A stretch of DNA of 64,000 nucleotides from Lentzea sp. NBRC 102530 (GCF_030269365.1 NZ_BSTF01000001.1:868001-932000); one strand, 5' to 3'. Positions 1 through 10,909 are shown, counted from the first letter of the stretch. The notes: a model not told the origin generated them from the letters alone. Numbers and translations: made by a program.

Positions 1-1609
<1,609 letters not shown>

Positions 1610-1626
1610 CTACAGTGCGGCCGATC

Positions 1627-1640
1627 TGGGAACGCTCCCA
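1627..1640. promoter_or_regulatory. CebR-type operator upstream of GH5 gene
   Basis: TGGGAACGCTCCCA differs by one base from the perfect CebR palindrome at 1498 and ends 17 bases before the GH5 start codon. The matching pair in one divergent promoter region suggests shared cellobiose-responsive repression of both cellulases. Confidence 0.8.
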
Positions 1641-1657
1641 GGTCAGGGAGGTGCGCT

Positions 1658-3661
1658 GTGCCCGGAGGGCGTTTCGCCGTGCTCGCAACGGCTCTCGTCG
1701 TCGCGACCGCAGGCTTGGTGGGGGGCGCGCCGGTCGCGGCGGCACCCGGTTGCAAGGTCGACTACGCGGTGCCGAGCCAGTGGTCGGGCGGGTTCAGCGC
1801 GAACGTCACGATCACCAACCTCGGCGAGCGCGTCGACGGCTGGCGGCTGACCTGGTCCTGGCCTTCCGGGCAGACGGTGACCCACGCCTGGAACGCCGCG
1901 GTCACGTCCTCGGGAGCCGACGTCACGGCCGTGAACGCGGGGTACAACGCCGTGATCGAACCGAACGCCGCGGTGTCCTTCGGCTTCAACGCCAGCTGGT
2001 CCGGCGCGAACACGGCCCCGCAGTCGTTCTCCCTCAACGGGGTCGCGTGCACCGGCGGCCCCGGCACCCCACCGGCGGGCGACGCGATGGCCCAGGTCGC
2101 GGCCATGCAACCGGGCTGGAACCTCGGCAACACCCTCGACTCGACCGGCGGCGACGAGACGTCGTGGGGCAACCCGCGCGTCACGGAAGCCTTGCTGGAC
2201 AACGTGAAGGCGCAGGGCTTCAAGAGCATCCGCATCCCCGTCACCTGGGGCCAGCACCAGAACCCGGCGCACACCATCGACGCGGCGTACCTCGCCCGCG
2301 TGCGGGAGGTCGTCGGCTGGGCCCTCGCGGACGGCTTCCAGGTGATGATCAACATCCACCACGACTCGTGGCAGTGGATCTCGGCCATGCCGTCCGACCG
2401 GACCGGTGTGCTGGCCCGCTACAACGCCATCTGGACCCAGCTCGCGACGACCTTCAGGGACGCGCCGAAGCAGCTGGTGTTCGAGAGCGTCAACGAACCG
2501 CAGTTCACCGGCAGCTCGGGCGACGCCCAGAACGCCCAGCTGCTGCACGAGCTGAACTCGTCGTTCCGCACGATCGTGCGGGGATCGGGCGGCACCAACG
2601 CGACCCGCCTGCTGGTCCTGCCGACCCTGCACACCTCGTCGGAGCAGGCCCGGCTCGACGAGCTCGCGACGTCGATCAGCGGGTTCGGCGACCCGAACGT
2701 GGCCGCGACCGTGCACTACTACGGCTACTGGCCGTTCAGCGTGAACGTCGCCGGCGGCACCCGCTACGACGCGACCGCGCAGAAGGACCTGACCGACGCG
2801 TTCGACCGCGTGCACACCACCTTCGTCGCGCGCGGCGTGCCGGTGATCCTCGGCGAGTACGGCCTGCTCGGGTTCGACCGGCACACCGGGACGATCGAGC
2901 AGGGCGAGAAGCTGAAGTTCTTCGAGCACCTCGGGTACCACGCGCGCACCAAGAAGATCACCACCATGCTCTGGGGCAACGGCCAGCACCTCGGCCGCAC
3001 GTCCTTCCAGTGGAGCGACCCCGAGCTGATCGCCCAGATCAGGTCGAGCTGGACCACCCGGTCCGGCACCGCGTCGACCGACCAGGTGTTCAGCGCGCGG
3101 TCCAGCGCCGTCGCGGCCAAGACGATCACGTTGAACGCCAACGGAACCACGTTCACCGGCCTGCGCCAGGGCACGGCGGACCTGGTGCGCGGCACCGACT
3201 ACACCGTCTCCGGCGACCAGCTCACCCTGACCGCCGCGACCATGACCAGGCTGAGCGGGTCACGGAACTACGGCACGAACGCCGTGCTGACGGCCCACTT
3301 CTCGGCCGGCGTGCCGTGGCGGATCAATCTCGTCACCCACGACACGCCGGTGCTCACGAGCGCGACCGGCACCACGGCGGCGTTCGCGATCCCGACGAAC
3401 TTCCGCGGTGACCTGCTCGCCACGATGGAGGCGAAGTACGCCGACGGGTCGAACGCCGGACCGCACAACTGGACGTCCTTCAAGGAGTTCGACCGGGCCT
3501 TCGCCCCGGACTACGCGGCGGGCACCACGACCCTGACCCCGGAGTTCTTCGCCGAGGTCGCCGACAACGCGCGGGTGACGCTGACGTTCCACTACTGGAG
3601 CGGCGCCACCGTCACCCACCACGTCACGAGGTCGGGCAGTGCGGTCACGGGGAGTTCGTGA
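1658..3661 (+). CDS. Secreted modular cellulase: CBM2 - GH5 - X2/Ig-like - CBM46-like
   Basis: Endo-beta-1,4-glucanase of 667 residues. The GTG start at 1658 is preceded by AGGGAG and opens a signal peptide ending near AAA29; the open frame continues further upstream but that part reads through the promoter. Residues ~32-131 form a CBM2 cellulose-binding domain bounded by two cysteines. A short Thr/Pro/Gly linker follows, then a GH5 catalytic domain with MINIHHD, acid/base E280 in VNEPQF and nucleophile E400 in LGEYGLLG. Residues ~465-667 look like the X2 (Ig-like) plus CBM46 tail known from GH5_4 cellulases. Its end overlaps the convergent esterase by 17 bases. Confidence 0.95.
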   Translation: MPGGRFAVLATALVVATAGLVGGAPVAAAPGCKVDYAVPSQWSGGFSANVTITNLGERVDGWRLTWSWPSGQTVTHAWNAAVTSSGADVTAVNAGYNAVIEPNAAVSFGFNASWSGANTAPQSFSLNGVACTGGPGTPPAGDAMAQVAAMQPGWNLGNTLDSTGGDETSWGNPRVTEALLDNVKAQGFKSIRIPVTWGQHQNPAHTIDAAYLARVREVVGWALADGFQVMINIHHDSWQWISAMPSDRTGVLARYNAIWTQLATTFRDAPKQLVFESVNEPQFTGSSGDAQNAQLLHELNSSFRTIVRGSGGTNATRLLVLPTLHTSSEQARLDELATSISGFGDPNVAATVHYYGYWPFSVNVAGGTRYDATAQKDLTDAFDRVHTTFVARGVPVILGEYGLLGFDRHTGTIEQGEKLKFFEHLGYHARTKKITTMLWGNGQHLGRTSFQWSDPELIAQIRSSWTTRSGTASTDQVFSARSSAVAAKTITLNANGTTFTGLRQGTADLVRGTDYTVSGDQLTLTAATMTRLSGSRNYGTNAVLTAHFSAGVPWRINLVTHDTPVLTSATGTTAAFAIPTNFRGDLLATMEAKYADGSNAGPHNWTSFKEFDRAFAPDYAAGTTTLTPEFFAEVADNARVTLTFHYWSGATVTHHVTRSGSAVTGSS

Positions 3662-4607
3662 CCTTCAACCCGCGCCGCAACGCCTCGACCTCGTCCTCGA
3701 ACATCCGCACCGAGATCGCCGCGCTCGCCACCAGCGACGAGCCGTGGAACGTGCCGGGGTAGAGGCGCAGCTCGGTCGGCACCCCGGCGTGCGAGAGACG
3801 GCGCGCGTACTCGACGCCCTCGTCGCGCAACGGGTCGAACTGGCAGGTCGACACGAACGTCGGCGGCAGACCGCTGAGGTCGGTCGCGCGGGCCGGGGCG
3901 GCGTACGGCGAGACGTCGTCCCCGCCCGGCTCGGTGCCGAGGTAGGCCGTCCAGCTGTAGATCGCGTTGGGGCGGTTCCAGATCGGCGTGTCGACGTAGT
4001 CCGTCATCGACTCGGTGGTCAGCCGGTCGTCGAGTTCGGGGATGCCGAGGAACTGGAAGCACAGCTCGGGGCCGCCGCGGTCGCGTGCCATCAGCACGGT
4101 GCCCGCGGTGAGACCACCACCCGCGCTCTCGCCGCCGATGCCGAGCCGGGCCGGGTCGATGCCGAGCTCGTCCGCCTTCTCGGCGGTCCACTTCAACGCC
4201 GCGTAGCAGTCCTCGACCGGGGCGGGGAAGGGGTGCTCGGGCGCGAGCCGGTAGTCCACCGACACGATGACGATGCCCAGTTCGTCGGCGATGCGCAGGA
4301 TGTGGGCGTGGAACGTGTCGAGGTCGCCGAGGACGAACCCGCCGCCGTGGATGTAGACGAGGCCCGGCACCAGGCCCTCGCGGTTCGCCGGGCTGTAGAT
4401 CCGCACCGGCACGTCGGGGGCGTCCGACGGGCCGGGCACCGTGACGTCCCTGATGTCGACGGGGTTCGTCGGCTCGTAGGCCGGCATCATGTCGGCGAGC
4501 TGGGACTGCTCGCCGCGGGCGGCCTGAAGGGCTTCGTAGTCGGGCAGGGCCACCTTCGGCAGCATGTCGAGCCAAGGCAGCAGTTCGGGATCGACGTCGT
4601 AGCTCAT
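3645..4607 (-). CDS. Alpha/beta hydrolase, hormone-sensitive-lipase-type esterase
   Basis: Cytoplasmic carboxylesterase-like protein of 320 residues without a signal peptide. The oxyanion-hole motif HGGGF begins at residue ~87, the nucleophile is in GGESAGGG (Ser ~161), and the catalytic His is in the late GTFHGSS motif; these define the HSL (bacterial family IV) group. The ATG at 4607 follows AGAGGA. It is divergent from the PucR-type regulator at 4705, which may control it, and overlaps the 3' end of the GH5 gene. A role in removing acyl groups from plant polysaccharide fragments is only an inference from its neighbours. Confidence 0.9.
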   Translation of the reverse strand: MSYDVDPELLPWLDMLPKVALPDYEALQAARGEQSQLADMMPAYEPTNPVDIRDVTVPGPSDAPDVPVRIYSPANREGLVPGLVYIHGGGFVLGDLDTFHAHILRIADELGIVIVSVDYRLAPEHPFPAPVEDCYAALKWTAEKADELGIDPARLGIGGESAGGGLTAGTVLMARDRGGPELCFQFLGIPELDDRLTTESMTDYVDTPIWNRPNAIYSWTAYLGTEPGGDDVSPYAAPARATDLSGLPPTFVSTCQFDPLRDEGVEYARRLSHAGVPTELRLYPGTFHGSSLVASAAISVRMFEDEVEALRRGLKVTNSP

Positions 4608-4704
4608 GCACTGATCCTCTGCTCGGAACGGCGGCGCGGACAGCCGACACGTGGCGGGCGTTCGAGCCCTCCGCGCAGCCACCTGTCGGGGCTATGGTGA
4701 CGGG

Positions 4705-5691
4705 ATGAGAGGCCTGCTGCTGAGGTTGTCCGGGCTGGACGCCGACGCCGAGAGCGCCGTGCGGGTGATCGGGTTCTTCGACCGCCTCATCACCGAGCGG
4801 GCGAGCCTGGACGCGTTGGTGCGCAGCACGTCCGAACTCGCCGGGTGTGCCGCCGGGCTGCACGCGCCCGGCCAGGGCCTCTCGCTGCGCGCCGACGGGG
4901 GTGGTCCCGTCACCGCGGGCCCGGTACCGGCGGGGGCCGCGGTCCGCGCGCTCGAAGGGGGAGTGGAGGTCTGGGTCTGCCGGCCCGGCCCGCCCGCGCC
5001 GCTCGACGACATGCTGCTCGAACGGTTCGCGATCGCCGCCGCCGTGCTGCTGGAGCACTCCAGCGTGCCGCTGCCCGAACTCGGCGACCCGGCGCTGATC
5101 GAGCTGGTGCTGTCGGAAAGCGTTGGCACGGCGGAACGTTCGCGTGCGCTGCACCTGCTCGGCATCGCCGCCACCGCGCCGTTGCGCGTGCTGGCGGTCC
5201 ACGGCGACGTGCCCGGACGGTCGGCGCTCATCGGCGAGGTGCGCGCGGTGCTGACCGTGGACGTGCCGGAGGTCGCGGGACGGCTCGGGGTCGGGCCGCT
5301 GCTCCCGGCGATCGACGCGGTGAAGTCCTGGCGGGCGGCGAGGTCCGCGCTGAGGTTCACCTCGGACGGCGAACCCGTGGTGTGGTGGGAGAGGCTCGGC
5401 AGCCTCGGGATGCTCGCCGACAAGCTCGCCGTCGCGGACTTCGAGGCGTTGCCCGACGTGCGCGCGCTGGACCGGCTCGCGGCCGAACCCGGCATGATCA
5501 CGATGCTGGACGCGTTGTGCGCCACGGGTTCCGTGCGCAAGGCGGCCGCGGCGCTGCACCGTCACCACAGCACCATGACCGTCCGGCTCGCCCGGGCCGA
5601 GGCCGCGCTCGGGTTCGGGCTGGACGAGGCGTCCGGACGCTTTCGGCTACACCTCGCGCTGATGCTGCGACGGTTGCGCGACAACGCCTAA
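4705..5691 (+). CDS. PucR/CdaR-type helix-turn-helix transcriptional regulator
   Basis: A 328-residue regulator. Its last ~60 residues carry the PucR-type HTH: LDALCATGSVRKAAAALHRH followed by a dimerising helix. The N-terminal region has no motif I recognise and may be a sensor. No Shine-Dalgarno is seen before ATG 4705; instead TATGGT lies at 4693-4698, six bases upstream, so the mRNA is probably leaderless. It is divergent from the esterase at 4607, its most likely target. Confidence 0.85.
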   Translation: MRGLLLRLSGLDADAESAVRVIGFFDRLITERASLDALVRSTSELAGCAAGLHAPGQGLSLRADGGGPVTAGPVPAGAAVRALEGGVEVWVCRPGPPAPLDDMLLERFAIAAAVLLEHSSVPLPELGDPALIELVLSESVGTAERSRALHLLGIAATAPLRVLAVHGDVPGRSALIGEVRAVLTVDVPEVAGRLGVGPLLPAIDAVKSWRAARSALRFTSDGEPVVWWERLGSLGMLADKLAVADFEALPDVRALDRLAAEPGMITMLDALCATGSVRKAAAALHRHHSTMTVRLARAEAALGFGLDEASGRFRLHLALMLRRLRDNA

Positions 5692-5701
5692 GCTCGGTGC
5701 G

Positions 5702-6481
5702 GTGATCAATTTGACGGCGGAGTCCGTGGAACAGCTGACCGCGGGCTGGCACGCGATGGTGCTCGACCGCGACCCGAACGCCGACGTGCGCGACCTGCCC
5801 GGCGTCGCGGTGCGGTGGGCGGACTGCCTCTTCCCGTTCTGGAACTGCGTCACGGTCACGGAGACGAGTCCCGACCTGCTCCCGCAGCGGTTCGCCGAGG
5901 CGGCGGACGTCATGCGCGCCAAGCAGAACACCGGTTTCCTGTGGGTGTTCGAGGACCTGGCTCCCGGCGTCGACCTGGACGCACTGGCGGACGCCGCCGG
6001 GCTCGCGTACGCGTTCCCCGGTGTCGGCATGGCGGGCGACCTGCTGCCGATCCCGGAGCCCACGCACGCCGAGCTGACGTTCGAGCGCGTGACGACGGAC
6101 GAGCAGCTGCTGGCGTACGCGGACATCAACTCCCGCGCGTACGGGTTCCCGCTGGAGGCGGGCCGGGACGGCATCGGCGGGTCGGCGCTGTGGAAGAACG
6201 GCGTGCACGCGTACCTGGGTCTCAAGGACGGCGTGCCGGTGACGTGCGCGGGCGCGGTCGAGACGGCTGGACGGCTGTTCGTGGTGCTGGTCGCGACCGA
6301 ACCCGGCCACGAACGGCGCGGGTACGGCGAGGCGGTGACGCGCAAGGCGTTGTTCGAGGCGGGGCGCGCCACCGGCATCACCCGCGCCACCCTGCACGCC
6401 ACGGTGGCCGGGGCACCGGTCTACCCGCGGATCGGGTTCGCGCCGAACTCGCCGATCCGGTTCTACGCGCTCAAGGGCTGA
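5702..6481 (+). CDS. GNAT family N-acetyltransferase
   Basis: A 259-residue protein whose C-terminal half is a GNAT fold: the acetyl-CoA pyrophosphate loop is ERRGYGEAVTRK, followed by the late VYPRIGFAPNSP strand/helix typical of the family. The N-terminal half is less conserved. The acceptor substrate cannot be told. The GTG start at 5702 has no Shine-Dalgarno; TAAGCT (5689-5694), which includes the stop codon of the preceding gene, is a plausible -10 for a leaderless transcript. Its 3' end overlaps the convergent TetR gene by 11 bases. Confidence 0.85.
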   Translation: MINLTAESVEQLTAGWHAMVLDRDPNADVRDLPGVAVRWADCLFPFWNCVTVTETSPDLLPQRFAEAADVMRAKQNTGFLWVFEDLAPGVDLDALADAAGLAYAFPGVGMAGDLLPIPEPTHAELTFERVTTDEQLLAYADINSRAYGFPLEAGRDGIGGSALWKNGVHAYLGLKDGVPVTCAGAVETAGRLFVVLVATEPGHERRGYGEAVTRKALFEAGRATGITRATLHATVAGAPVYPRIGFAPNSPIRFYALKG

Positions 6482-7121
6482 CCGGGGCGCGCCACATGCC
6501 GAGCAGCGCGTCCACCAGGCCGGTCGCCGCGTCACCCCAGGTCGCGCGCGGGGTGGGCGTTCCGTCGGCCAGGGCGCGCTCCCGTTCGGCGATCATGTGC
6601 ACGAGCAGCTGGCGGGCCATGTCGTGCCGTTCGGCGCGCACCTCGTCCGGCAGGTGGACGAGGCAGGCGTTCAGGCCGGCGACGATCCGCACCTGAGACG
6701 GGGACGAGCGGGTCTCCTCGACGATGATCGGCCGCAGCGTCGGGTCGGTCATCACCTGCGCGCCGAAGCGGGCGAACCAGGTCGGGCTGCCGACCGTGTC
6801 GAGGTGCACGGTGACCGGCCTGACCAGGCAGTCGAGCCAGTCGCGCAGGTCCGGGGACGGGCCGAGCTCCGCCACCATCCGCTGCCGGATCTCCTCGACG
6901 TGCGCGAGGTGCTTGCGCGCGATGGCCCGCACGAGGTCGGCCTTGGTCCCGAAGTGGTAGCCGACGGCGGTGTTGTTGCCCTGCCCCGCCGCCTCGCTGA
7001 CCTGGCGGTTCGACACCGCCACCACGCCGTGCTCGGCGAAGAGCCGTTCGGCCGCGGTGAGGATCAGCTCACGGGTGGCGTGCGCGCGCTCCGCCCTGGA
7101 CTGGCAGTCCACCTTGTTCAT
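6471..7121 (-). CDS. TetR-family transcriptional repressor
   Basis: A 216-residue repressor. The N-terminal TetR HTH is clear: RELILTAAERLFAEHGVVAV, recognition helix SNRQVSEAAGQG, then GYHFGTKADLV. The rest is the ligand-binding and dimerisation domain. ATG 7121 was chosen over upstream in-frame codons because GGGAG lies directly before it. It is divergent from an MFS exporter at 7192, and the shared promoter holds the palindrome at 7170-7189, so this is very probably the local repressor of the pump and of itself. Confidence 0.93.
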   Translation of the reverse strand: MNKVDCQSRAERAHATRELILTAAERLFAEHGVVAVSNRQVSEAAGQGNNTAVGYHFGTKADLVRAIARKHLAHVEEIRQRMVAELGPSPDLRDWLDCLVRPVTVHLDTVGSPTWFARFGAQVMTDPTLRPIIVEETRSSPSQVRIVAGLNACLVHLPDEVRAERHDMARQLLVHMIAERERALADGTPTPRATWGDAATGLVDALLGMWRAPVSP

Positions 7122-7169
7122 CGTCACTCCCGCATCGGACATCCGGGACATCCTTGCACCGCTCGATAT

Positions 7170-7189
7170 TAAGTCAAGTGACTGACTTA
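7170..7189. promoter_or_regulatory. Probable TetR operator between regulator and MFS gene
   Basis: Perfect 7-bp inverted repeat TAAGTCA-(AGTGAC)-TGACTTA. It ends two bases before the MFS start codon and overlaps TAATAT (minus strand, 7166-7171), a good -10 for the TetR gene. Binding here would block both genes. The position also implies a leaderless MFS transcript, since no Shine-Dalgarno fits between the operator and the ATG. Confidence 0.8.
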
Positions 7190-7191
7190 CG

Positions 7192-8580
7192 ATGGGGCGC
7201 GTGCTCCTCGAAGAAACGCGTCCGGTGACGCGCCCGAACGTCGTCGTGGCCGTCCTGGCGCTCGGTGGCATCACGGTGTCGCTGATGCAGACCCTGGTCA
7301 TCCCACTCCTGCCGAGGTTCCCCGCACTCCTCGACTCCGCACCCGGCGACACCGCCTGGGTGATCACGTCGACCCTGCTCGCGAGCGCCGTCGCGACGCC
7401 GGTGATCGGCCGCCTCGGCGACATGTTCGGCAAGCGCCGCATGCTGATCGTCAGCCTGCTCATGGTGGTCGTCGGCTCGGTGATCGCCGCGCTGAGCTAC
7501 TCGCTGGTGCCGTTGATCGTCGGCCGCGTGGTGCAGGGCATGGCCGTCGGCGTGATTCCGCTCGGCATCAGCATCATGCGCGACGAGCTGCCGGTCGAAC
7601 GGCTGGCGGGCGCGACGGCGTTGATGAGCGCCTCGCTCGGTGTCGGCGGCGCGCTGGGCCTGCCCGCCGCCGCGATCCTGGTCGAGCAGAGCGACTGGCA
7701 CATGCTGTTCTGGACGTCGGCGGGCGTCGGAGCGCTGGTGCTGGCCGCCGTGCTCGTCTACGTGCCCGAGTCACCGGTGCGCGGCGGCGGCCGGTTCGAC
7801 CTGCTCGGCGCGGTCGGCCTCTCGGTCGCGTTGATCTGCCTGCTGCTCGGCGTCTCGAAGGCCTCCGAGTGGAGCGGCGGGTCCGTGACCGGGCTCTTCG
7901 TCGCCGCGGCCGCGGTGCTCGGGGCGTGGGGCTGGTGGGAGCTGCGGACGCGCCAGCCGTTGGTCGACCTGCGCACCACGGTCCGCCGTCAGGTGCTGCT
8001 GACCAACATCTCGTCGCTGGTGTTCGCGTTCGCCATGTTCGCGCAGTCGCTGGTGCTGCCGCAGGTGCTCCAGCTGCCCGTCGCGACGGGCCACGGGCTC
8101 GGCCAGTCGTTGCTGGTCACCGGCCTGGTGCTGGTGCCGTCCGGCCTGGTGATGATGGCGACCGCCCCGGTGGCCGCCCGCATCTCGAACGCCCGCGGCC
8201 CGCGCGCGACGTTGATCCTCGGCGCCCTGGTCGTGGCGTTCGGGTACGGCATCGGCATCTTCATGCTGACGGCCGTGTGGCAGCTGGTCGTGATCTCGGC
8301 CGTCATCGGTGCCGGCATCGGCCTCGGCTACGGCGCGATGCCCGCACTGATCATGGGCGCGGTGCCGGCGTCGGAGACCGCCGCGGCCAACAGCCTCAAC
8401 TCGCTGATGCGCGCGATCGGCACGTCGGTGTCGAGCGCGGTGGCGGGCGTGGTGCTCACGCAGGTGGGCGTGCCGTTCAGCTTCCAGCTGATCATGGGCC
8501 TGGGCGCCGCGACCGCGCTGCTGGCAGTCGTGGTCGCGGCGTTCATCCCCTCGGCACAACCGGTGCGCACGGTCAGCTGA
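7192..8580 (+). CDS. MFS efflux transporter, EmrB/QacA (DHA2)-like
   Basis: A 462-residue, highly hydrophobic inner-membrane protein with many predicted helices (probably 12-14). The MFS loop 2-3 motif appears as GRLGDMFGKRRMLIV near residue 80 and the drug:proton antiporter-type segment GRVVQGMAVGVIPLG follows. Such transporters export drugs or hydrophobic compounds using the proton gradient. The divergent TetR regulator and the palindrome two bases upstream point to inducible efflux. The ligand is unknown. Its 3' end overlaps the convergent hydrolase by eight bases. Confidence 0.9.
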   Translation: MGRVLLEETRPVTRPNVVVAVLALGGITVSLMQTLVIPLLPRFPALLDSAPGDTAWVITSTLLASAVATPVIGRLGDMFGKRRMLIVSLLMVVVGSVIAALSYSLVPLIVGRVVQGMAVGVIPLGISIMRDELPVERLAGATALMSASLGVGGALGLPAAAILVEQSDWHMLFWTSAGVGALVLAAVLVYVPESPVRGGGRFDLLGAVGLSVALICLLLGVSKASEWSGGSVTGLFVAAAAVLGAWGWWELRTRQPLVDLRTTVRRQVLLTNISSLVFAFAMFAQSLVLPQVLQLPVATGHGLGQSLLVTGLVLVPSGLVMMATAPVAARISNARGPRATLILGALVVAFGYGIGIFMLTAVWQLVVISAVIGAGIGLGYGAMPALIMGAVPASETAAANSLNSLMRAIGTSVSSAVAGVVLTQVGVPFSFQLIMGLGAATALLAVVVAAFIPSAQPVRTVS

Positions 8581-9517
8581 AGAACCGCACGATCTCGCCG
8601 GTGACGAAGTCCGGCTGCTCCTCGCAGAGCCAGTGGCCGGACCCGTCGACGCGCACGACCTCGAACTGGTTCGCGAGGTTCGGCAGCGCGCCCAGGAACA
8701 GGTCGTAGGACGAGATCGACGCGAGCCCCAGCACCGGCGGGGCCAGCTTCGCGTACGTCTTGCCGTCCGCGATGTCCTGGTGGAACGCCTGGTACCAGCC
8801 GTTGCTCGCGCGGATGGCCTCGGCGGAGTCGTAGTTCTGCGCGTAGATCCGCCGCGAGCGCTCGTCGATGGCGGACGGCGTGAACGCGGTGTTGGCGAAC
8901 AGCCAGTCGACCAGGTACCGGAACCGGCCGGCGAGCAGCTGCTCCGGCAGGCCCATGACCTGGTTGAACGCGAACCACCACACGCTGAACCCGCCCGGCG
9001 GCGGGAGCAGCGGGATCTGGTAGAAGCTCTCGTCGGGGTGCAGCACGTCCATGAACGCGACCTTCCTGGTGGCGTCCGGGAAGTTCGCGGCGAACGAGAA
9101 CGCGACCATGCTGCCCAGGTCGTGGCCGACGACGTTGACCTTGTCGTAGCCGAGCTTCTTCACCAGCTCGTGCAGGTCCGTCGCCATGGTCTTCTTGTCG
9201 AACCCGCCCGCGGGCTTGTCCGACGCGCCCTGGCCGCGCATGTCGACCGCGATCACCCGGAACCTCCGGGCGAGCGCGGGCATGATCTTGTGGTACAGCC
9301 ACCAGGTCTGCGGCCACCCCGGCAGCAGCAGGAGCGGCTCACCCCGGCCGCCGGTGACGTAGTGCAGGCGTACCCCGTTCACCTGGGCGTAGTTGTGCTT
9401 GAAACCGGGGAGGTTCGGCTCGGGCACCCTCCCGGAGTCGGCCTGGGCGGTGCCCGTGCTCGCGGCGAGCGCCGCGCCCGCACCCAGTGCGAACACCTTG
9501 CGCCTGTTCAGCTCCAT
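8573..9517 (-). CDS. Exported alpha/beta hydrolase, epoxide hydrolase-like
   Basis: A 314-residue protein with a twin-arginine-like signal (NRRKVFALGAGAALAAS), so probably exported folded. The body is an epoxide-hydrolase/haloalkane-dehalogenase-type alpha/beta hydrolase: HGXP-type LLPGWPQ motif, nucleophile Asp in VVGHDLGSM instead of Ser, and late His in DGSGHWLCEEQP. These support an ester-intermediate hydrolysis mechanism. ATG 9517 has AGGACG upstream. The natural substrate is unknown. Confidence 0.88.
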   Translation of the reverse strand: MELNRRKVFALGAGAALAASTGTAQADSGRVPEPNLPGFKHNYAQVNGVRLHYVTGGRGEPLLLLPGWPQTWWLYHKIMPALARRFRVIAVDMRGQGASDKPAGGFDKKTMATDLHELVKKLGYDKVNVVGHDLGSMVAFSFAANFPDATRKVAFMDVLHPDESFYQIPLLPPPGGFSVWWFAFNQVMGLPEQLLAGRFRYLVDWLFANTAFTPSAIDERSRRIYAQNYDSAEAIRASNGWYQAFHQDIADGKTYAKLAPPVLGLASISSYDLFLGALPNLANQFEVVRVDGSGHWLCEEQPDFVTGEIVRFFS

Positions 9518-9587
9518 CGTCCTGCGCCCCCTGTCTCGTTGCCCGGCGCGGACATCCGAACAAGCGGCGCTCGAGAGCGGGTGGAGA

Positions 9588-10061
9588 TCAGGGCACGAGG
9601 TGGTACGCGACGGTCGGCCAGATCTCGCCCTTGACCTCGCGGTCCTCGTCGCGGGCGGGGTCGCGGACGAACCCGGCCCGTTCGGCGACCTTGCGCGAGC
9701 CCGTGTTGTCCCGGTGGGTCCACAGCCTCAGCTCGGCCGGCGCGTGGTGGGTGAGGATCCACGCCACGAACTCCGTGAGCGCTTTGGTCGCGAGACCCCT
9801 GCCCCGAGCCGGTGCGGCCACGAGGTACGACACGTGACCGATGCCGTCGGTGAAGTCGACGGCGACGTTGCCGCAGCGCTCACCGCCGTCCTCGATGCAG
9901 AACGAGGCAGCCGAAGGGTTCGACGGCAGCGCCGCGATCGCGGCGGCGACCTGATCCGCCGTGATCGTGGGCGGGTCGGTGGTGAAGCGCTGGACCTCGG
10001 GATCCCTGGTCGCCTCCGCGTACCAGGCCGCGTCCGCCTCGGTCCACTCGCGCAGCCTCAC
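9588..10061 (-). CDS. GNAT acetyltransferase, RimJ/RimL-like
   Basis: A 157-residue single-domain GNAT enzyme. The opening MRLREWTEADAAWYAEAT and the TKALTEFVAWIL ... NTGSRKVAERAGFV blocks are characteristic of the RimJ/RimL (Acetyltransf_3) group; the acetyl-CoA loop is ARGRGLATKAL. The GTG start overlaps the stop codon of the NAD kinase gene (GTGA at 10061-10058), indicating translational coupling. The acceptor, a protein N-terminus or small molecule, cannot be told from sequence. Confidence 0.87.
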   Translation of the reverse strand: MRLREWTEADAAWYAEATRDPEVQRFTTDPPTITADQVAAAIAALPSNPSAASFCIEDGGERCGNVAVDFTDGIGHVSYLVAAPARGRGLATKALTEFVAWILTHHAPAELRLWTHRDNTGSRKVAERAGFVRDPARDEDREVKGEIWPTVAYHLVP

Positions 10062-10909
10062 GCCAACTCGGCCGAGTCGGTGAGGTTCAGCTTGCGACGG
10101 GCTCGCTGGTAGAACGTCGTCATGCCGAGCCGCACCACGCGAGCGGCGGCGGCCCTGCCCCGCAACGACACGCGCTGGCCCGGTTCGAGGTAGCCCGCGA
10201 CCATGCCGTCCACCTCGACGGCGAGACGGCCGCTCGACGGCAGCAGGTCGAGCTCCACCTCGTCGTTGACCGACAGCACCACGCCCCGGTTGTAGGCGGA
10301 GTGCGGGGAGGCCGGGGTGACGAGCAGCGCCTCGACGGACGGGCTGGTGATCGGGCCGCCCGCGGAGAAGCTGTAGGCGGTGGACCCGGTCGGGGTGGCG
10401 ACGATGACGGCGTCGGAGGCGTAGCTGACGAACGGCTGACCCGCCACGTGCACGGCGACGCGCGCACTGCCCTCGCCGGGGATGCGGACCACGGCGATGT
10501 CGTTGAAGGCCGTGACCCGGTGTCCGGGGAACTCCGCGTCGATGGCGAGCCGGGGTTCGACGCTGAAGTCGCGGGCGTCGATCGCGCTCAGCGCGGCGGG
10601 CAGGTCCGGCACGTCTACCTCGGCGAGGAAGCCGAGTTTGCCCAGGTTGACGCCCAGGACCGGGGCCTTCTCGCCGTCGGCCAGGCGCATGGCGCGCAGC
10701 ATCGTGCCGTCGCCGCCGAGGCTCACCACCAGGTCGGCCCTGCGGCCCAGTTCCTCGGCGGTGACGGGGGTCGCCTCGCAGCGCAGGCGCTGGATCTCGT
10801 CCTTGATGCCCAGGATCTCGACGCCCCGGTTGGTCGCCCAGCCGAGGATCGCCTCGACGGCGGGGGCGGAGTCTCGTCGCGGGTGCAGCACGATGCCGGC
10901 GGCGTGCAC
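10058..10909 (-). CDS. nadK: NAD kinase
   Basis: Phosphorylates NAD to NADP. The 283-residue protein has the family motif GGDGTMLRA near residue 70, the glycine-rich GVNLGKLGFL block, the FNDIAVVR segment, and the second signature TPTGSTAYSFSAGGPI. The length fits the family. The GTG start at 10909 has GAGGACG upstream. In many actinobacteria nadK sits beside recN and tlyA; here it is instead followed by a coupled GNAT gene, so this could be a second NAD kinase (not testable from this window). Confidence 0.92.
   Translation of the reverse strand: MHAAGIVLHPRRDSAPAVEAILGWATNRGVEILGIKDEIQRLRCEATPVTAEELGRRADLVVSLGGDGTMLRAMRLADGEKAPVLGVNLGKLGFLAEVDVPDLPAALSAIDARDFSVEPRLAIDAEFPGHRVTAFNDIAVVRIPGEGSARVAVHVAGQPFVSYASDAVIVATPTGSTAYSFSAGGPITSPSVEALLVTPASPHSAYNRGVVLSVNDEVELDLLPSSGRLAVEVDGMVAGYLEPGQRVSLRGRAAAARVVRLGMTTFYQRARRKLNLTDSAELA

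Noticed and set aside
3592-5568. 658-codon minus-strand frame
   Set aside because: It runs antisense across a PucR regulator and out of frame through the esterase; Arg/Ala/Gly/Pro composition typical of GC-rich shadow frames.
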